Assembly (NCBI GenBank): GCA_007693535.1
Contig: REDK01000093.1
Location: 29,540-93,539 of the forward strand
Source: Chromatiaceae bacterium
GTDB taxonomy: Bacteria > Pseudomonadota > Gammaproteobacteria > Chromatiales > Chromatiaceae
DNA: 64,000 nucleotides
Direction: 5' to 3'
The notes under the pieces were generated by a model. It ran no database searches, was not told the DNA's origin, and saw nothing but the letters and a program-made list of their open reading frames with translations. This document shows, in pieces, positions 19,457 through 28,010 of the stretch. The stretch's first letter is position 1, and the number at the start of each line of letters is the position of its first letter. Made by a program: the position numbers and the translations under genes.

Positions 19457-20186
19457 AGCGGTAGGCCTGCAATGCCAGGACGTGCCCGGCCGGCTGGCCG
19501 GATCGACAGGTTGGGGCATGTGGATAGCGGCAATGGAACGGCAGCGATGGCACGAACGGCATTGACCGCGACGGTAGCGGGCGGCATACAGCCAATCCCC
19601 CGGGAGCATAAGATCAGCTAACAGGGTCAGGCGATTTCTCTAAACCTTCATACCAGCCGACTGGTCTTGACGCCCGCCTTCGGCGTCGGACTAGCAGTCA
19701 CAGCGCTTACCCTGCTCCCGCGAGCCATCCTTGAGGGCGAACGTCAATCCTGCGTCATCTGGCCTGGGTCACCTGGCATAAAAGTTTCCGGTCATCGCCA
19801 AAGAGCCCGGTCACCGGCGCCTGTCCCGACGTCGCCCCGCAACCGAACTCCGGGCTTGGACGGCGGAAGTGGGTTCCCAACCGTCGGTCGCGAACCCGGC
19901 CCACCGCGCGGCCGCCGGGGCGGCTGATCCCGAGGCCGAATTCAGCGCTGATCCGGGCGCTCCTCGGGGCCTCGATTCGTTCTGGGACCTAGGGTTACAC
20001 CTGACACCGTGCCCAATGCTGGCCGGGGCGCTGCATCCAGAGGGGTCGCTGCGGGCCGACCCCGCGGACCGGGCTTACGGCTGAACCGGAGCACCCATCC
20101 GGCAGGTGCGCCCGTCCCTCGCAAGACCGGCAACCCTGACGGCACTGCATGTTGCTGCCCGGGCCGGTCTGCGCAGGCGCGGCTAC
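19457..20186. other. Long intergenic region, rpsA to ihfB, with repeat copy 1
   Basis: About 730 bp between rpsA and ihfB, which are usually close together in gammaproteobacteria. Bases 19630-19799 are one copy of an imperfect dispersed repeat also present at 26582-26738. The rest is GC-rich with no recognisable gene; ORFs listed here lack protein character. No intrinsic terminator with a T-run was seen after rpsA. Confidence 0.6.
19630..19799 (+). repeat. Dispersed imperfect repeat, copy 1
   Basis: About 170 bp that aligns with 26582-26738. It shares a 28-base exact block centred on GACGCCCGCCTTCGGCGTC and a 22-base exact block containing TCAATCCTGCGTCATCTGG. The first block can form a CGCC-TTCG-GGCG type tetraloop hairpin. 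Copy 1 has about 13 extra bases near its end (CTGGGTCACCTGGCAT region). It lies about 175 bp upstream of ihfB. Read on the plus strand, both copies open the same short frame (MTPAFGV.LAVTA), which may simply reflect sequence conservation. Confidence 0.75.
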
Positions 20187-21866
20187 TCAATCCTTGGCGG
20201 CCTCTTCGAGCTGTTGCTTGAGCAGATCGCCGAGGGTAGAGGTACCGGCCTGGGCCTCGCGGGCATAGCCTTTGATGGCAGCCTGCTCGTCGGCAAAGTC
20301 CTTAGCCTTGATAGAGAGGGAAATGCTGCGATTCTTGCGGTCGACACCGACAAACTTGGCCTCGACCTCCTCGCCCGGCTTGAGCACGGAACGGGCATCC
20401 TCGACCCGATCGCGGGAGATCTCCGAGGCGCGCAGGTAGCCATCCACGCCATCGGCCAATTGCACGCTGGCACCCTTGGCGTCCACCTCGAGGATGGTGC
20501 CGGTGACGATACTGCCCTTCTCGTGCAGGGCCACGAAGCTGGAGAAGGGGTCCTTGTCGAGTTGCTTCACCCCCAGGGAGATGCGCTCGCGCTCGGGGTC
20601 CACCGAGAGAACCACGGTTTCCAGCAGGTCGCCCTTCTTGTAACGGCGCAGGGCCTCTTCGCCGGATTCGTCCCAAGAAATGTCCGACAAGTGCACCAGC
20701 CCGTCGATGCCGCCGTCGAGGCCGATGAAGATACCGAAATCGGTAATCGACTTGATCTGCCCGGAGACATGATCGCCCTTCTTGTGATTGGCGGAAAATT
20801 CGTCCCAGGGATTCATCTGGCACTGTTTGATGCCCAGCGAGATACGGCGGCGGTCCTCGTCGATGTCGAGCACCATGACCTCGACCTCGTCACCCACCGA
20901 GACCACCTTACTGGGATGAATATTCTTGTTGGTCCAGTCCATCTCGGAGACGTGCACCAAGCCCTCGACCCCTTCTTCGATCTCCACGAAACAGCCATAG
21001 TCGGCGATATTGGTGACCTTACCGAAGACCCGCGCATGCTCAGGATAGCGCCGTGAGATATTCACCCAGGGATCCTCGCCCATCTGCTTCAACCCGAGCG
21101 AGACCCGCTGGCGCTCGCGATCGAACTTGAGCACCTTGATCATGATCTCCTGGCCGATCTCGACCACCTCGGAGGGGTGCTTGACGCGCCGCCAGGCCAT
21201 GTCGGTGATGTGCAGCAGGCCGTCGATCCCTCCGAGATCGAGGAACGCGCCATAGTCAGTGAGGTTCTTGACCACGCCCTTGAGTTCGAGCCCCTCCTCG
21301 AGCCGCTCCAGCAGGGCCTCGCGCTCGGCGCTGTATTCCTCTTCGACGACCGCGCGGCGGGATACCACCACATTATTGCGGCGGCGATCGAGCTTGATCA
21401 CCTTGAACTCGAGGTCTTTGCCTTCAAGGTAGGCGGTGTCCCGAACCGGGCGCACATCGACCAGTGATCCCGGCAGGAAGGCACGGACATTGCCAAGTTC
21501 CACCGTGAACCCGCCCTTGACCTTACCGTTGATGATGCCCTTGACCGTCTCCCCATCATCGAAGGCGTGCTCCAGCGCATCCCAGGCAGCGAAGCGCTTG
21601 GCCTTTTCCCGCGACAGCCGGGTAACGCCGAAGCCATCCTCGACGGCGTCGAGGGCGACCTCCACCTCGTCGCCGATTGCGACCTCCAGACTACCATCGG
21701 CGGCGATGAACTGATTACGCGGGATGATGCCCTCGGACTTCAAGCCGGCATTGACGATGACGGCATCAGGCGTGATCGCCACCACCTCTCCGGTGATGAT
21801 GGTCCCCGGTTGCAGCTGGGTATTGGTCAGGCTCTCTTCGAAGAGTTCGGCAAAGCTTTCGGTCAT
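20187..21866 (-). CDS. rpsA: 30S ribosomal protein S1
   Basis: A 559-residue protein, the standard length, starting [13 protein letters not shown]. Six S1/OB-fold repeats can be followed: [137 protein letters not shown] and [28 protein letters not shown]1 binds mRNA on the 30S subunit and helps initiation on weak or structured leaders. The ORF-track start 20 codons upstream is rejected. It lies downstream of cmk in the aroA-cmk-rpsA order. Confidence 0.98.
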   Translation of the reverse strand: MTESFAELFEESLTNTQLQPGTIITGEVVAITPDAVIVNAGLKSEGIIPRNQFIAADGSLEVAIGDEVEVALDAVEDGFGVTRLSREKAKRFAAWDALEHAFDDGETVKGIINGKVKGGFTVELGNVRAFLPGSLVDVRPVRDTAYLEGKDLEFKVIKLDRRRNNVVVSRRAVVEEEYSAEREALLERLEEGLELKGVVKNLTDYGAFLDLGGIDGLLHITDMAWRRVKHPSEVVEIGQEIMIKVLKFDRERQRVSLGLKQMGEDPWVNISRRYPEHARVFGKVTNIADYGCFVEIEEGVEGLVHVSEMDWTNKNIHPSKVVSVGDEVEVMVLDIDEDRRRISLGIKQCQMNPWDEFSANHKKGDHVSGQIKSITDFGIFIGLDGGIDGLVHLSDISWDESGEEALRRYKKGDLLETVVLSVDPERERISLGVKQLDKDPFSSFVALHEKGSIVTGTILEVDAKGASVQLADGVDGYLRASEISRDRVEDARSVLKPGEEVEAKFVGVDRKNRSISLSIKAKDFADEQAAIKGYAREAQAGTSTLGDLLKQQLEEAAKD

Positions 21867-22230
21867 GGGTTGGGATGTTCCTGGCGTCCGCGCCAAACCT
21901 CGCCGGGATCGGGAATCGGGTGCCATCGCACCCGCGTACGGGCAGACCGGAATACCCGGCCGCTGCCCCCTTTCCGCACCGAGGGGTTACGTTGATGAAA
22001 CAGGCTGGCGCGCCGGCGCCAGCCAGACTGAGTGAATCCTGTCCGGTCGATCTCGCCGGCGCCCACCGCGGTGGCTGCCGCCAGTACTCGCATGGGCTGC
22101 CTGGCAACCTCGGACCTGGGCGTTAAGGCACCGGCGAGGGGCCCCGCGCATCACATGTCCGGGCGCTGGTGATCTGGGCGAGGGAACACCGGACGCACGT
22201 CGCAAGGCCCGCTGGTCGGTCTAGTGCGAG

Positions 22231-23025
22231 TCATTCCGCCAACCGCTCAGCGACCGTGCGATCGGAGATGGTCGGATCAGGACCGGGCAGGACGCGCTGC
22301 ACCACCTCCAGCGCCTGGGCGAAGACGGCCTCGATGGACCGCTGCGTCGAATCGATCACGACCGCGTCGGGTGGGATCGTCAACGGGCTGTGAGCGCGTT
22401 CGCGATCCCGCGTGTCGCGTTCCCGAAGGGCCTGGACAAGGTCGGGCAGGTTAGCATCCATCCCCTTGTCCTTCAACTGTTTATAGCGCCGCCGGGCACG
22501 TTCCTCGGGGCTTGCATCAAGATAGATTTTGACCGCCGCAGCAGGGAAGACCTGCGTGCCCATGTCGCGCCCGTCGGCGACCAACCCCGGTGGTTGCGCG
22601 GCCGCCCGTTGCCACGCCAGCAGGGCCTGCCGCACTGGCGCATGCACCGCCACGCGCGAGGCTTCCACCCCTGCGGCAGCACTGCGGATCAGGACCGTGA
22701 CGTCCTCGCCATTCAGAAGCACGCGCTCGCCATCGAAACCGATGCACAGGGCGGCCGCCAGCCGGCCCAAGGCCGGCCCGTCGTCGAAACTGATCCCGGC
22801 CCGCCGCGCGGCCAGGGCGAGCGTGCGATAGAGGGCGCCGCTGTCGAGCAGATGCCAGCCGAGATGGGCTGCCAACCGCGCCGCGATGGTGCCCTTGCCG
22901 GTCCCCGACGGCCCGTCGATACAGATCACCAGCACTGACTGCGCCTGAACGGCTATCGGCGTGGCGATCTCATCGGCTATGGGCTCCGACCCGGCTTCCA
23001 CGTCGGCGTTGGTCACGGGCGTCAT
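22231..23025 (-). CDS. cmk: Cytidylate kinase
   Basis: A 264-residue enzyme that phosphorylates CMP and dCMP. The P-loop is IDGPSGTGKGTIAARLA (about 36-52); further motifs are LLDSGALYRTLAL, VADGRDMGTQVFP and the LID-region arginines RARRRYKQLKDKG. It has about 30 extra N-terminal residues (PVTNADVEAGSEPIADEI) before the family begins, so either the start is further in or the N-terminus is extended. The ATG at 23025 overlaps the aroA stop as ATGA, indicating translational coupling; another ATG at 23031 is possible. Confidence 0.96.
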   Translation of the reverse strand: MTPVTNADVEAGSEPIADEIATPIAVQAQSVLVICIDGPSGTGKGTIAARLAAHLGWHLLDSGALYRTLALAARRAGISFDDGPALGRLAAALCIGFDGERVLLNGEDVTVLIRSAAAGVEASRVAVHAPVRQALLAWQRAAAQPPGLVADGRDMGTQVFPAAAVKIYLDASPEERARRRYKQLKDKGMDANLPDLVQALRERDTRDRERAHSPLTIPPDAVVIDSTQRSIEAVFAQALEVVQRVLPGPDPTISDRTVAERLAE

Positions 23026-24362
23026 GCGCATGCCTCGGTGATGCCGAGCCCGGCCGCGACTGCCAGGTCGGCAAAGCCCGGAAAGGATGTGCCCACGTTG
23101 CTGCAGTCCTCGATCTGGATCGGCGCTGCGGCTCGCAGCGCCGCCATGGCGAAGGCCATGGCGATCCGGTGATCCCCGTGACTGTGGATCTGCCCGCCTC
23201 CGAGCAACGCCGCGGCGCCGCGGCCGCCGATGCGCAGACCGTCGGCACGGGGCTCGGCAACGACACCGATCGCATCCAGGCCCGCGGCCATGACCGCGAT
23301 GCGATCGCTCTCCTTGACCCGCAGTTCGGTTGCCCCGGTGAGCAGGGTCTCGCCATCGGCACAGGCAGCAGCGATGAACAGGGCCGGGAACTCGTCGATG
23401 GCCAGGGGCACTTGCGCCTCCGGGATGCGAATCCCCCGCAGCGGGGCCGATCGCACATGCAGATCGGCCACCGGCTCAGCGCCGAACTGGCGCGGATTCT
23501 CGATGCTGATGTCCGCACCCATGGCCTGCAGCAGGGTCAGGATGCCGGCACGGGTCGGATTGATCCCCACCTGCTCCAGGATCAGGTCCGACCCTGGCGC
23601 GATGCTAGCGCCGACCAGAAAGAACGCGGCCGAGGAGATGTCGGCCGGAATCGCGATTGGCGCTGCCCGCAGGCGCTGCCCGCCCACCAGTCGAATCCGG
23701 TTGCCGCTCGTCTGCACCGGCCAGCCGAAGGCGCGCAGCATGCGCTCGGTATGGTCGCGGGTGGGCGCAGGCTCGGTGATATCCGTGATCCCGTCGGCAT
23801 ACAGACCGGCCAGCAGCAGGCTCGACTTGACCTGGGCACTAGCCACCGGCAGAGCATACTCGATGGCATCCAGTCGGGGCACTGGCATGATGTGCAGCGG
23901 TGCTGTCCCCGCCGCAGTGGTGCGAATATCTGCCCCCATCGTGGCCAGCGGCTCGGTGACGCGGCGCATCGGACGGCGAGATAGCGAGGCATCGCCGGTG
24001 AGGGTGCTCGGGAAGGTCTGTCCGGCCAGCAAGCCTGCCAGCAGTCGCATCGAGGTGCCGGAGTTGCCCAGATCCATGGGTCCGGGTGCGGCCCGCAAAC
24101 CATTGAGACCGACCCCATGGATCAGCAGCCGCCCGCTATGTGGCCCCTCCGCCTGCACCCCCATGGCGCGAAACGCCACCAACGTCGCCAGGCTGTCGGC
24201 CCCTTCCAGAAAGCCACTAACCTCGGTGCTGCCGTCGGCGAGGGCGGCGAGCATCACCGCGCGATGCGAGATGGACTTGTCGCCGGGTACCCGAAGACGC
24301 CCGCGCAAGGCCCCACCGGGGGCGACCTCGAAGCGTATGCCCGCGGCATCGCGAGTCATCAT
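23022..24362 (-). CDS. aroA: 3-phosphoshikimate 1-carboxyvinyltransferase (EPSP synthase)
   Basis: A 446-residue shikimate-pathway enzyme joining PEP to shikimate-3-phosphate. Motifs: PGDKSISHRAVMLAALADG (PEP/substrate binding), DLGNSGTSMRLLAGLLAG, and RRPMRRVTEPLATMGADI, with RVKESDRI-like RVKESDRIAVMAAGLDAIG near the C-terminus. NSGTSMR rather than NAGTAMR indicates the class found in many environmental bacteria. The start is at one of two adjacent ATGs (24362 or 24359); the ORF-track start 43 codons upstream has no homology. It overlaps cmk by 4 bases. Confidence 0.96.
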   Translation of the reverse strand: MMTRDAAGIRFEVAPGGALRGRLRVPGDKSISHRAVMLAALADGSTEVSGFLEGADSLATLVAFRAMGVQAEGPHSGRLLIHGVGLNGLRAAPGPMDLGNSGTSMRLLAGLLAGQTFPSTLTGDASLSRRPMRRVTEPLATMGADIRTTAAGTAPLHIMPVPRLDAIEYALPVASAQVKSSLLLAGLYADGITDITEPAPTRDHTERMLRAFGWPVQTSGNRIRLVGGQRLRAAPIAIPADISSAAFFLVGASIAPGSDLILEQVGINPTRAGILTLLQAMGADISIENPRQFGAEPVADLHVRSAPLRGIRIPEAQVPLAIDEFPALFIAAACADGETLLTGATELRVKESDRIAVMAAGLDAIGVVAEPRADGLRIGGRGAAALLGGGQIHSHGDHRIAMAFAMAALRAAAPIQIEDCSNVGTSFPGFADLAVAAGLGITEACA

Positions 24363-24772
24363 CGACGACCCCACACGGGCCTGGTGATCGACCCGCTGAA
24401 TAACCGGCCGTGTCGGCCACCACGGTTGCCGCCGGCACCCACGGCTCGGGGCGGTCCCTCCGGCAGCTTGGGGCAAGGCGCCGCTAGGCATACCGATGCG
24501 GCAAGCGGGCCAGGCAGAAGCAGGGATGGATTGACCATGCAGGACTAGGAGCGAGCAGCGCGGTATGGTAGACCCGGTGATCAGGGTGGGCGGTCGCCAG
24601 GCTTTCAGATTGGATTCGCCAGGTCCGCCGTATGAGGGTCATCGACGGCACTGGAACATGTCACCGGTCGACCATCACTGAGCACCAGGGAGGCAGGTGC
24701 CAGTGACAACCAGGACGCGAGTCAGCAAACCGGCCACAATAGCGCAAGCACCTTTATCTGTAAACGCCTGGA
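24363..24772. other. Intergenic region upstream of aroA
   Basis: About 410 bp between aroA and the small membrane protein gene, both on the minus strand. hisC/tyrA-type genes that often precede aroA are absent. Nothing gene-like, no tRNA and no clear terminator is visible; the promoter of the aroA-cmk-rpsA run is presumably here. Confidence 0.45.
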
Positions 24773-24955
24773 TTATGGAGCGGATTGCGCGCCGTCACCC
24801 TCGTCCTGACCCGCGGATTCCCCGGACACGGCCGCCATGCCGGCATCCCGGCGGGACGCGGCCCGCTCCGCCCGCAGTCGGCGCATCTTGAGAACCTGGG
24901 ACAGGGCGAAGGCGAACAAGACCAGATCGCCAAGGATGACGGCCAGTAGTTTCAT
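24773..24955 (-). CDS. Small single-pass membrane protein
   Basis: A 60-residue protein starting MKLLAVILGDLVLFAFALSQVLKMRR: one hydrophobic helix followed by a basic stretch (RRLRAERAASRRDAG) and an acidic tail. By the positive-inside rule the tail is cytoplasmic. It starts 22 bp after the SDR stop on the same strand, so it is probably the third gene of a ubiG-SDR operon. I recognise no family. The ORF-track start at 25162 lies inside the SDR gene and is rejected. Confidence 0.55.
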   Translation of the reverse strand: MKLLAVILGDLVLFAFALSQVLKMRRLRAERAASRRDAGMAAVSGESAGQDEGDGAQSAP

Positions 24956-24977
24956 CAGGACAGCGGCAGGCGTTGGA

Positions 24978-25601
24978 TCAGCTGATGGCCGGGGTCTGGT
25001 GCAGATATTGCTGATCGTTGAGTTGGCGGACGACAAACTCGGCCACGTCCGCACGCGCGACCCGGGTGGCCTTGATGGCCCGATCGGTACCGCTCTGATA
25101 CTGGCCGGTGGGAGCACCGTCGGTGAGGCCGCCGGGACGGACGATGGTCCAGTCGAGGCCACTGGCGCGGATCAGCGTTTCTTGCTCTTCCTTGGCCGCC
25201 ATGATCTGCTTCAGGGTCAGTCGCATCAGCACACGAAAGAAGGCCGGCACCTGTCCAATGCTGTCCCCTACGCCCATCGAGGTGACGGCGATCAGCCGCC
25301 GTACCCCCTGTGCCTGCATCGCGGCAAGGATCTGCGCGGTGCCGGCAGCCTCCACCGGCGTCGCCGCGCCACGGGTTCCGAGCACGCAGATGACGGCCTC
25401 GCTACCCTGAACACAGTCGGCGACGGGTTGTGGCTCACGAACATCGCCCGGAATCAGAATCAGCGCCTCATTGCCGGCGGCCAGTCCGGCCAATCGCGCC
25501 GGGTCACGGACCAGGGCGCGGATGGTGTGACCCTGCGCCAGGGCCTGCTCGACCACGTGCCGGCCGGTACCACCGGTCGCACCGAATACAGCGACGATCA
25601 T
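24978..25601 (-). CDS. NAD(P)H-binding SDR-type oxidoreductase/epimerase-like protein
   Basis: A 207-residue atypical short-chain dehydrogenase with the N-terminal Rossmann signature VAVFGATGGTGRHVVEQAL (residues 3-21), followed by IRALVRDPARL, VICVLGTRG, RLIAVTSMGVGDS and DWTIVRPGGLTDG. This is the NmrA/NAD(P)-binding-13 type; members range from flavin reductase-like enzymes to redox sensors, so the substrate is unknown. The ATG overlaps the ubiG stop (ATGA), so it is translationally coupled to ubiG. Confidence 0.9.
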   Translation of the reverse strand: MIVAVFGATGGTGRHVVEQALAQGHTIRALVRDPARLAGLAAGNEALILIPGDVREPQPVADCVQGSEAVICVLGTRGAATPVEAAGTAQILAAMQAQGVRRLIAVTSMGVGDSIGQVPAFFRVLMRLTLKQIMAAKEEQETLIRASGLDWTIVRPGGLTDGAPTGQYQSGTDRAIKATRVARADVAEFVVRQLNDQQYLHQTPAIS

Positions 25602-26356
25602 GCCGCATCCTCCACGCGCTGAAACAGCATCATGTAGTTGACCGCCAGCGACCTGGTGTAGGCGAAGGCGCGGTTAAATGGATTGATCCGCACCCCGGTC
25701 TGCTGCAGCAGTTGAAACCCCTCGCCGACCCCGGCCATGAGTTCTGCCGGGCGCACCAGCTTGCGGTAATGATGGGTGCCGCGGGGCAACCAGCGCAATA
25801 GGTATTCGGCGCCGATGATGGCAACTAGCCAAGCCAGCGGGGTGCGATTGATGGTGGAGATCAGCATCAACCCCCCTGGCCGCACCAATCGCCCACAGGC
25901 GGCCAGGAATTCTGGCAGGTGTTCCACGTGCTCAACCACCTCCATGTTCAACACCGCATCGAAGGTCACGCCGGTGGCGGCCAAGTCATCGGCGGTGATC
26001 AGGCGATAGTCGATAGCGAGCCCGCTCCAGTCGGCATGCAGTTGCGAAACGCGAATGTTCTTCTCGGCCACCTCGGTGCCGGTGACCTCCGCGCCGAGGC
26101 GGGCGACCGACTCGCTGAGGATACCACCGCCGCAGCCGATATCGAGGATGCGCAGCCCAGCCAAGGGTTGCGCACTGGCCGGATCGCGGCCGAAAGCGCG
26201 GCTCAGATGCTCGCGGATGTAGGCGACGCGAAAGGCGTTGAGCCGGTGCAAGGGCCAAAATGGTCCTTGATCATCCCACCAGCGGTGGGCCAGATTCTCA
26301 AAGTAGGCGACCTCCTTCGGGTCGATGTCCGGGGCACTTAGGTGGACGCTGCTCAT
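25598..26356 (-). CDS. ubiG: Bifunctional O-methyltransferase of ubiquinone synthesis
   Basis: A 252-residue SAM-dependent methyltransferase that acts at both O-methylation steps of ubiquinone synthesis. Motifs: EVAYFENLAHRWWDDQGPFWPLHRLN (UbiG N-terminus), SAM motif I LRILDIGCGGGILSE, and MEVVEHVEHLPEF, STINRTPLAWLVAIIGAEYLLRWLPRGTH, which contains the membrane-interaction region. The start at 26356 (MSSVHLS) has GGAG upstream; the ORF track adds 31 codons. Downstream is an overlapping SDR gene. Confidence 0.96.
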   Translation of the reverse strand: MSSVHLSAPDIDPKEVAYFENLAHRWWDDQGPFWPLHRLNAFRVAYIREHLSRAFGRDPASAQPLAGLRILDIGCGGGILSESVARLGAEVTGTEVAEKNIRVSQLHADWSGLAIDYRLITADDLAATGVTFDAVLNMEVVEHVEHLPEFLAACGRLVRPGGLMLISTINRTPLAWLVAIIGAEYLLRWLPRGTHHYRKLVRPAELMAGVGEGFQLLQQTGVRINPFNRAFAYTRSLAVNYMMLFQRVEDAA

Positions 26357-26832
26357 GCTGGCTCCGTTGGGCTTAATTGCCTTGGGCTGAAGTGGGAAAT
26401 CGTGCCCCGGCCCAGCCATTGCAAGGTGCTGTTGTCGAACTAGGACCACCGGGGTTAGCCTGTGTGCCTTGGCGTTGGTGTGTCATGACCGTGGCGCCGC
26501 GGTCCAGCGTCGGCGACCGGCCCCGCTGGGGCTGGTCGTAACCGGTCGCGACCCGGCAGCGCCAGACCCGCGCGCTTCGTAGGTGATTTCTGTCGGCTTT
26601 CATACCATCTGAGCTGGTCTTGACGCCCGCCTTCGGCGTCGCACTGGCGGTCACCGCGCGTGCGATCCTCCCGCCAGCCCGCCGTGAAGGCGACCGTCAA
26701 TCCTGCGTCATCTGGCATCAGAGTTTCCGGCCATCGCCTGAGGCGCGATACCGATTACGCTGCCATCCTAGCCGACCTTCCGCCTCTCCTGAGCGCCACA
26801 CGCCCACCCGCATCGACCGGCCGAGATGCCCT
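26357..26832. other. Divergent intergenic region with repeat copy 2
   Basis: About 475 bp between the divergent ubiG (minus) and a small lipoprotein gene (plus). Bases 26582-26738 are the second copy of the dispersed repeat. The listed frames here have no protein character beyond the one shared with copy 1. No clear promoter was identified. Confidence 0.55.
26582..26738 (+). repeat. Dispersed imperfect repeat, copy 2
   Basis: About 157 bp matching 19630-19799 in the same orientation, with the same two long exact blocks and the same hairpin core. It begins GGTGATTTCT (copy 1 GGCGATTTCT) and both end CATCGCC. It lies about 225 bp upstream of ubiG, a placement much like copy 1 before ihfB. No terminal inverted repeats or target duplications could be fixed by eye. 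Confidence 0.75.
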
Positions 26833-27175
26833 ATGCAACTGTCCCTGTCGTTCCCATTCCTATTGGCGCTGGCACTGGTCGGCTGTTCCGCAGCGGCCAG
26901 CCCGCCCGGGGCGGCGGATACCGGCCGGCGATTGATCGAGGTCGCCCGGGCCGACGGTTCTCGCCAGTGAGACGGACTCGGGCGAGCCGCTGGGGGCCGC
27001 GGTCGCGGCACTGGCTGCCGCCGGCATTCAGATCTACGCCAGCCACACCGGAAACGATGGCATGCTGCGTCCGCAGGTCTGCGGAGCCCCCACCGGCAGC
27101 GTCCATGTACTCAGCATCCGGCAGGCAGACCTGGCCGCGGCCGCGACGCTCGGCTTTCGTCCGCTGCCACCATGA
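26833..27175 (+). pseudogene. Small lipoprotein gene with a frameshift
   Basis: The ATG at 26833 opens a lipoprotein-type N-terminus (MQLSLSFPFLLALALVGCSAA, lipobox LVGC) that stops after 45 residues at 26970. In the +1 frame, protein-like sequence continues without break from just before that stop (VLASETDSGEPLGAAVAALAAAG ... ATLGFRPLPP) to a TGA at 27173-27175. A single-base change near 26950 (GCCGACGGTTCTCG) would join them into about 113 residues. It is either a true mutation or a sequencing error. No family is recognised. Confidence 0.6.
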
Positions 27176-27229
27176 TCCCGGTCGGCGGCACCGGCAGGCC
27201 GGTGACGGGGCTTGGGCGGACGCCGCCGA

Positions 27230-27754
27230 TCATCGCTTCAGTGCCCGCACCTGGTCCAAGATCTCTGGATCATCCCACTCGCGCTCACCGACCGCCTTGT
27301 AGACCAAGCGTCCATCCGGACCAACGATGAAGGTGGTCGGTAGCCCGCGCAGCGGCCAACGCTGGGTGACCTTCGAGTCGGTGTCCATTGGTAACGGGAA
27401 GTCCAGTGGCAGTTGTTCCAGAAAGCGCTGGACGTCTTCGAGTTCCTCGCCGACGTTCACCGCCATCACCATGATGCCCTCGTCGCCCACCTGCTCCCAG
27501 GCTCGCTGCAGCGACGGCATCTCGGCCCGACAGGGCGGACACCAGGTGGCCCAGAAGTTCAGGATCACTGGCTTTCCTCGCAGGGCCTCCAGCCGGTGGC
27601 GGGTTCCGTCCGGTCCGGCCAGATCGAAGTCGGGCGCCCACGGCGTTTCCGTCATTGGGGTCAGCTCCTCGGCAAACGTGCCCAGGCTGCAACCGAGGCC
27701 GAACAGGCAAATGGCAGCGAGCGCAACGCGCCGCAACGGGTTCATCAGTGACAT
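27230..27754 (-). CDS. TlpA-like thiol:disulfide oxidoreductase
   Basis: A 174-residue exported thioredoxin-fold protein. A hydrophobic N-terminal signal (about 8-25) ends near GLGCSLG, which could be lipidated, although the lipobox is weak. It has the redox motif WATWCPPCRAEMP (about 70-80) and the cis-Pro loop LRGLPTTFIVGPDGRLV. Family members reduce or relay electrons to periplasmic proteins, often cytochrome c maturation targets. No cytochrome genes are adjacent, so the partner is unknown. GAG precedes the ATG at 27754; Met4 is an alternative start. Confidence 0.92.
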   Translation of the reverse strand: MSLMNPLRRVALAAICLFGLGCSLGTFAEELTPMTETPWAPDFDLAGPDGTRHRLEALRGKPVILNFWATWCPPCRAEMPSLQRAWEQVGDEGIMVMAVNVGEELEDVQRFLEQLPLDFPLPMDTDSKVTQRWPLRGLPTTFIVGPDGRLVYKAVGEREWDDPEILDQVRALKR

Positions 27755-28010
27755 CGTCTCGGGGTCCTATGGGTTGGGTAAAGGCTGAGCGGGAACCCTG
27801 GCCGGGGTGCCGTCAAGGACTGCCGATATGCCGCTGGCACCGCACTCGCGCGGACAGCCCACTCGCCGCCAGCGGGAAACCACGCGGGCATTCGGCTGGG
27901 ACCGGCCGGGTCTGGGTTCGGTTCGCCGCCAGCTCGACCCGCGGCGGCTGGTGGCGCCCATGTCAGGCGGCACCGGTAAGCGCACGCAAACCATTCGCCA
28001 GAGGAACCCG

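Noticed and set aside
19667-19927. ORF shared between repeat copies (also 26620-26970)
   Set aside because: The shared peptide is short, ends without conservation beyond the repeat, and lacks a good ribosome-binding site; better explained as repeat sequence.
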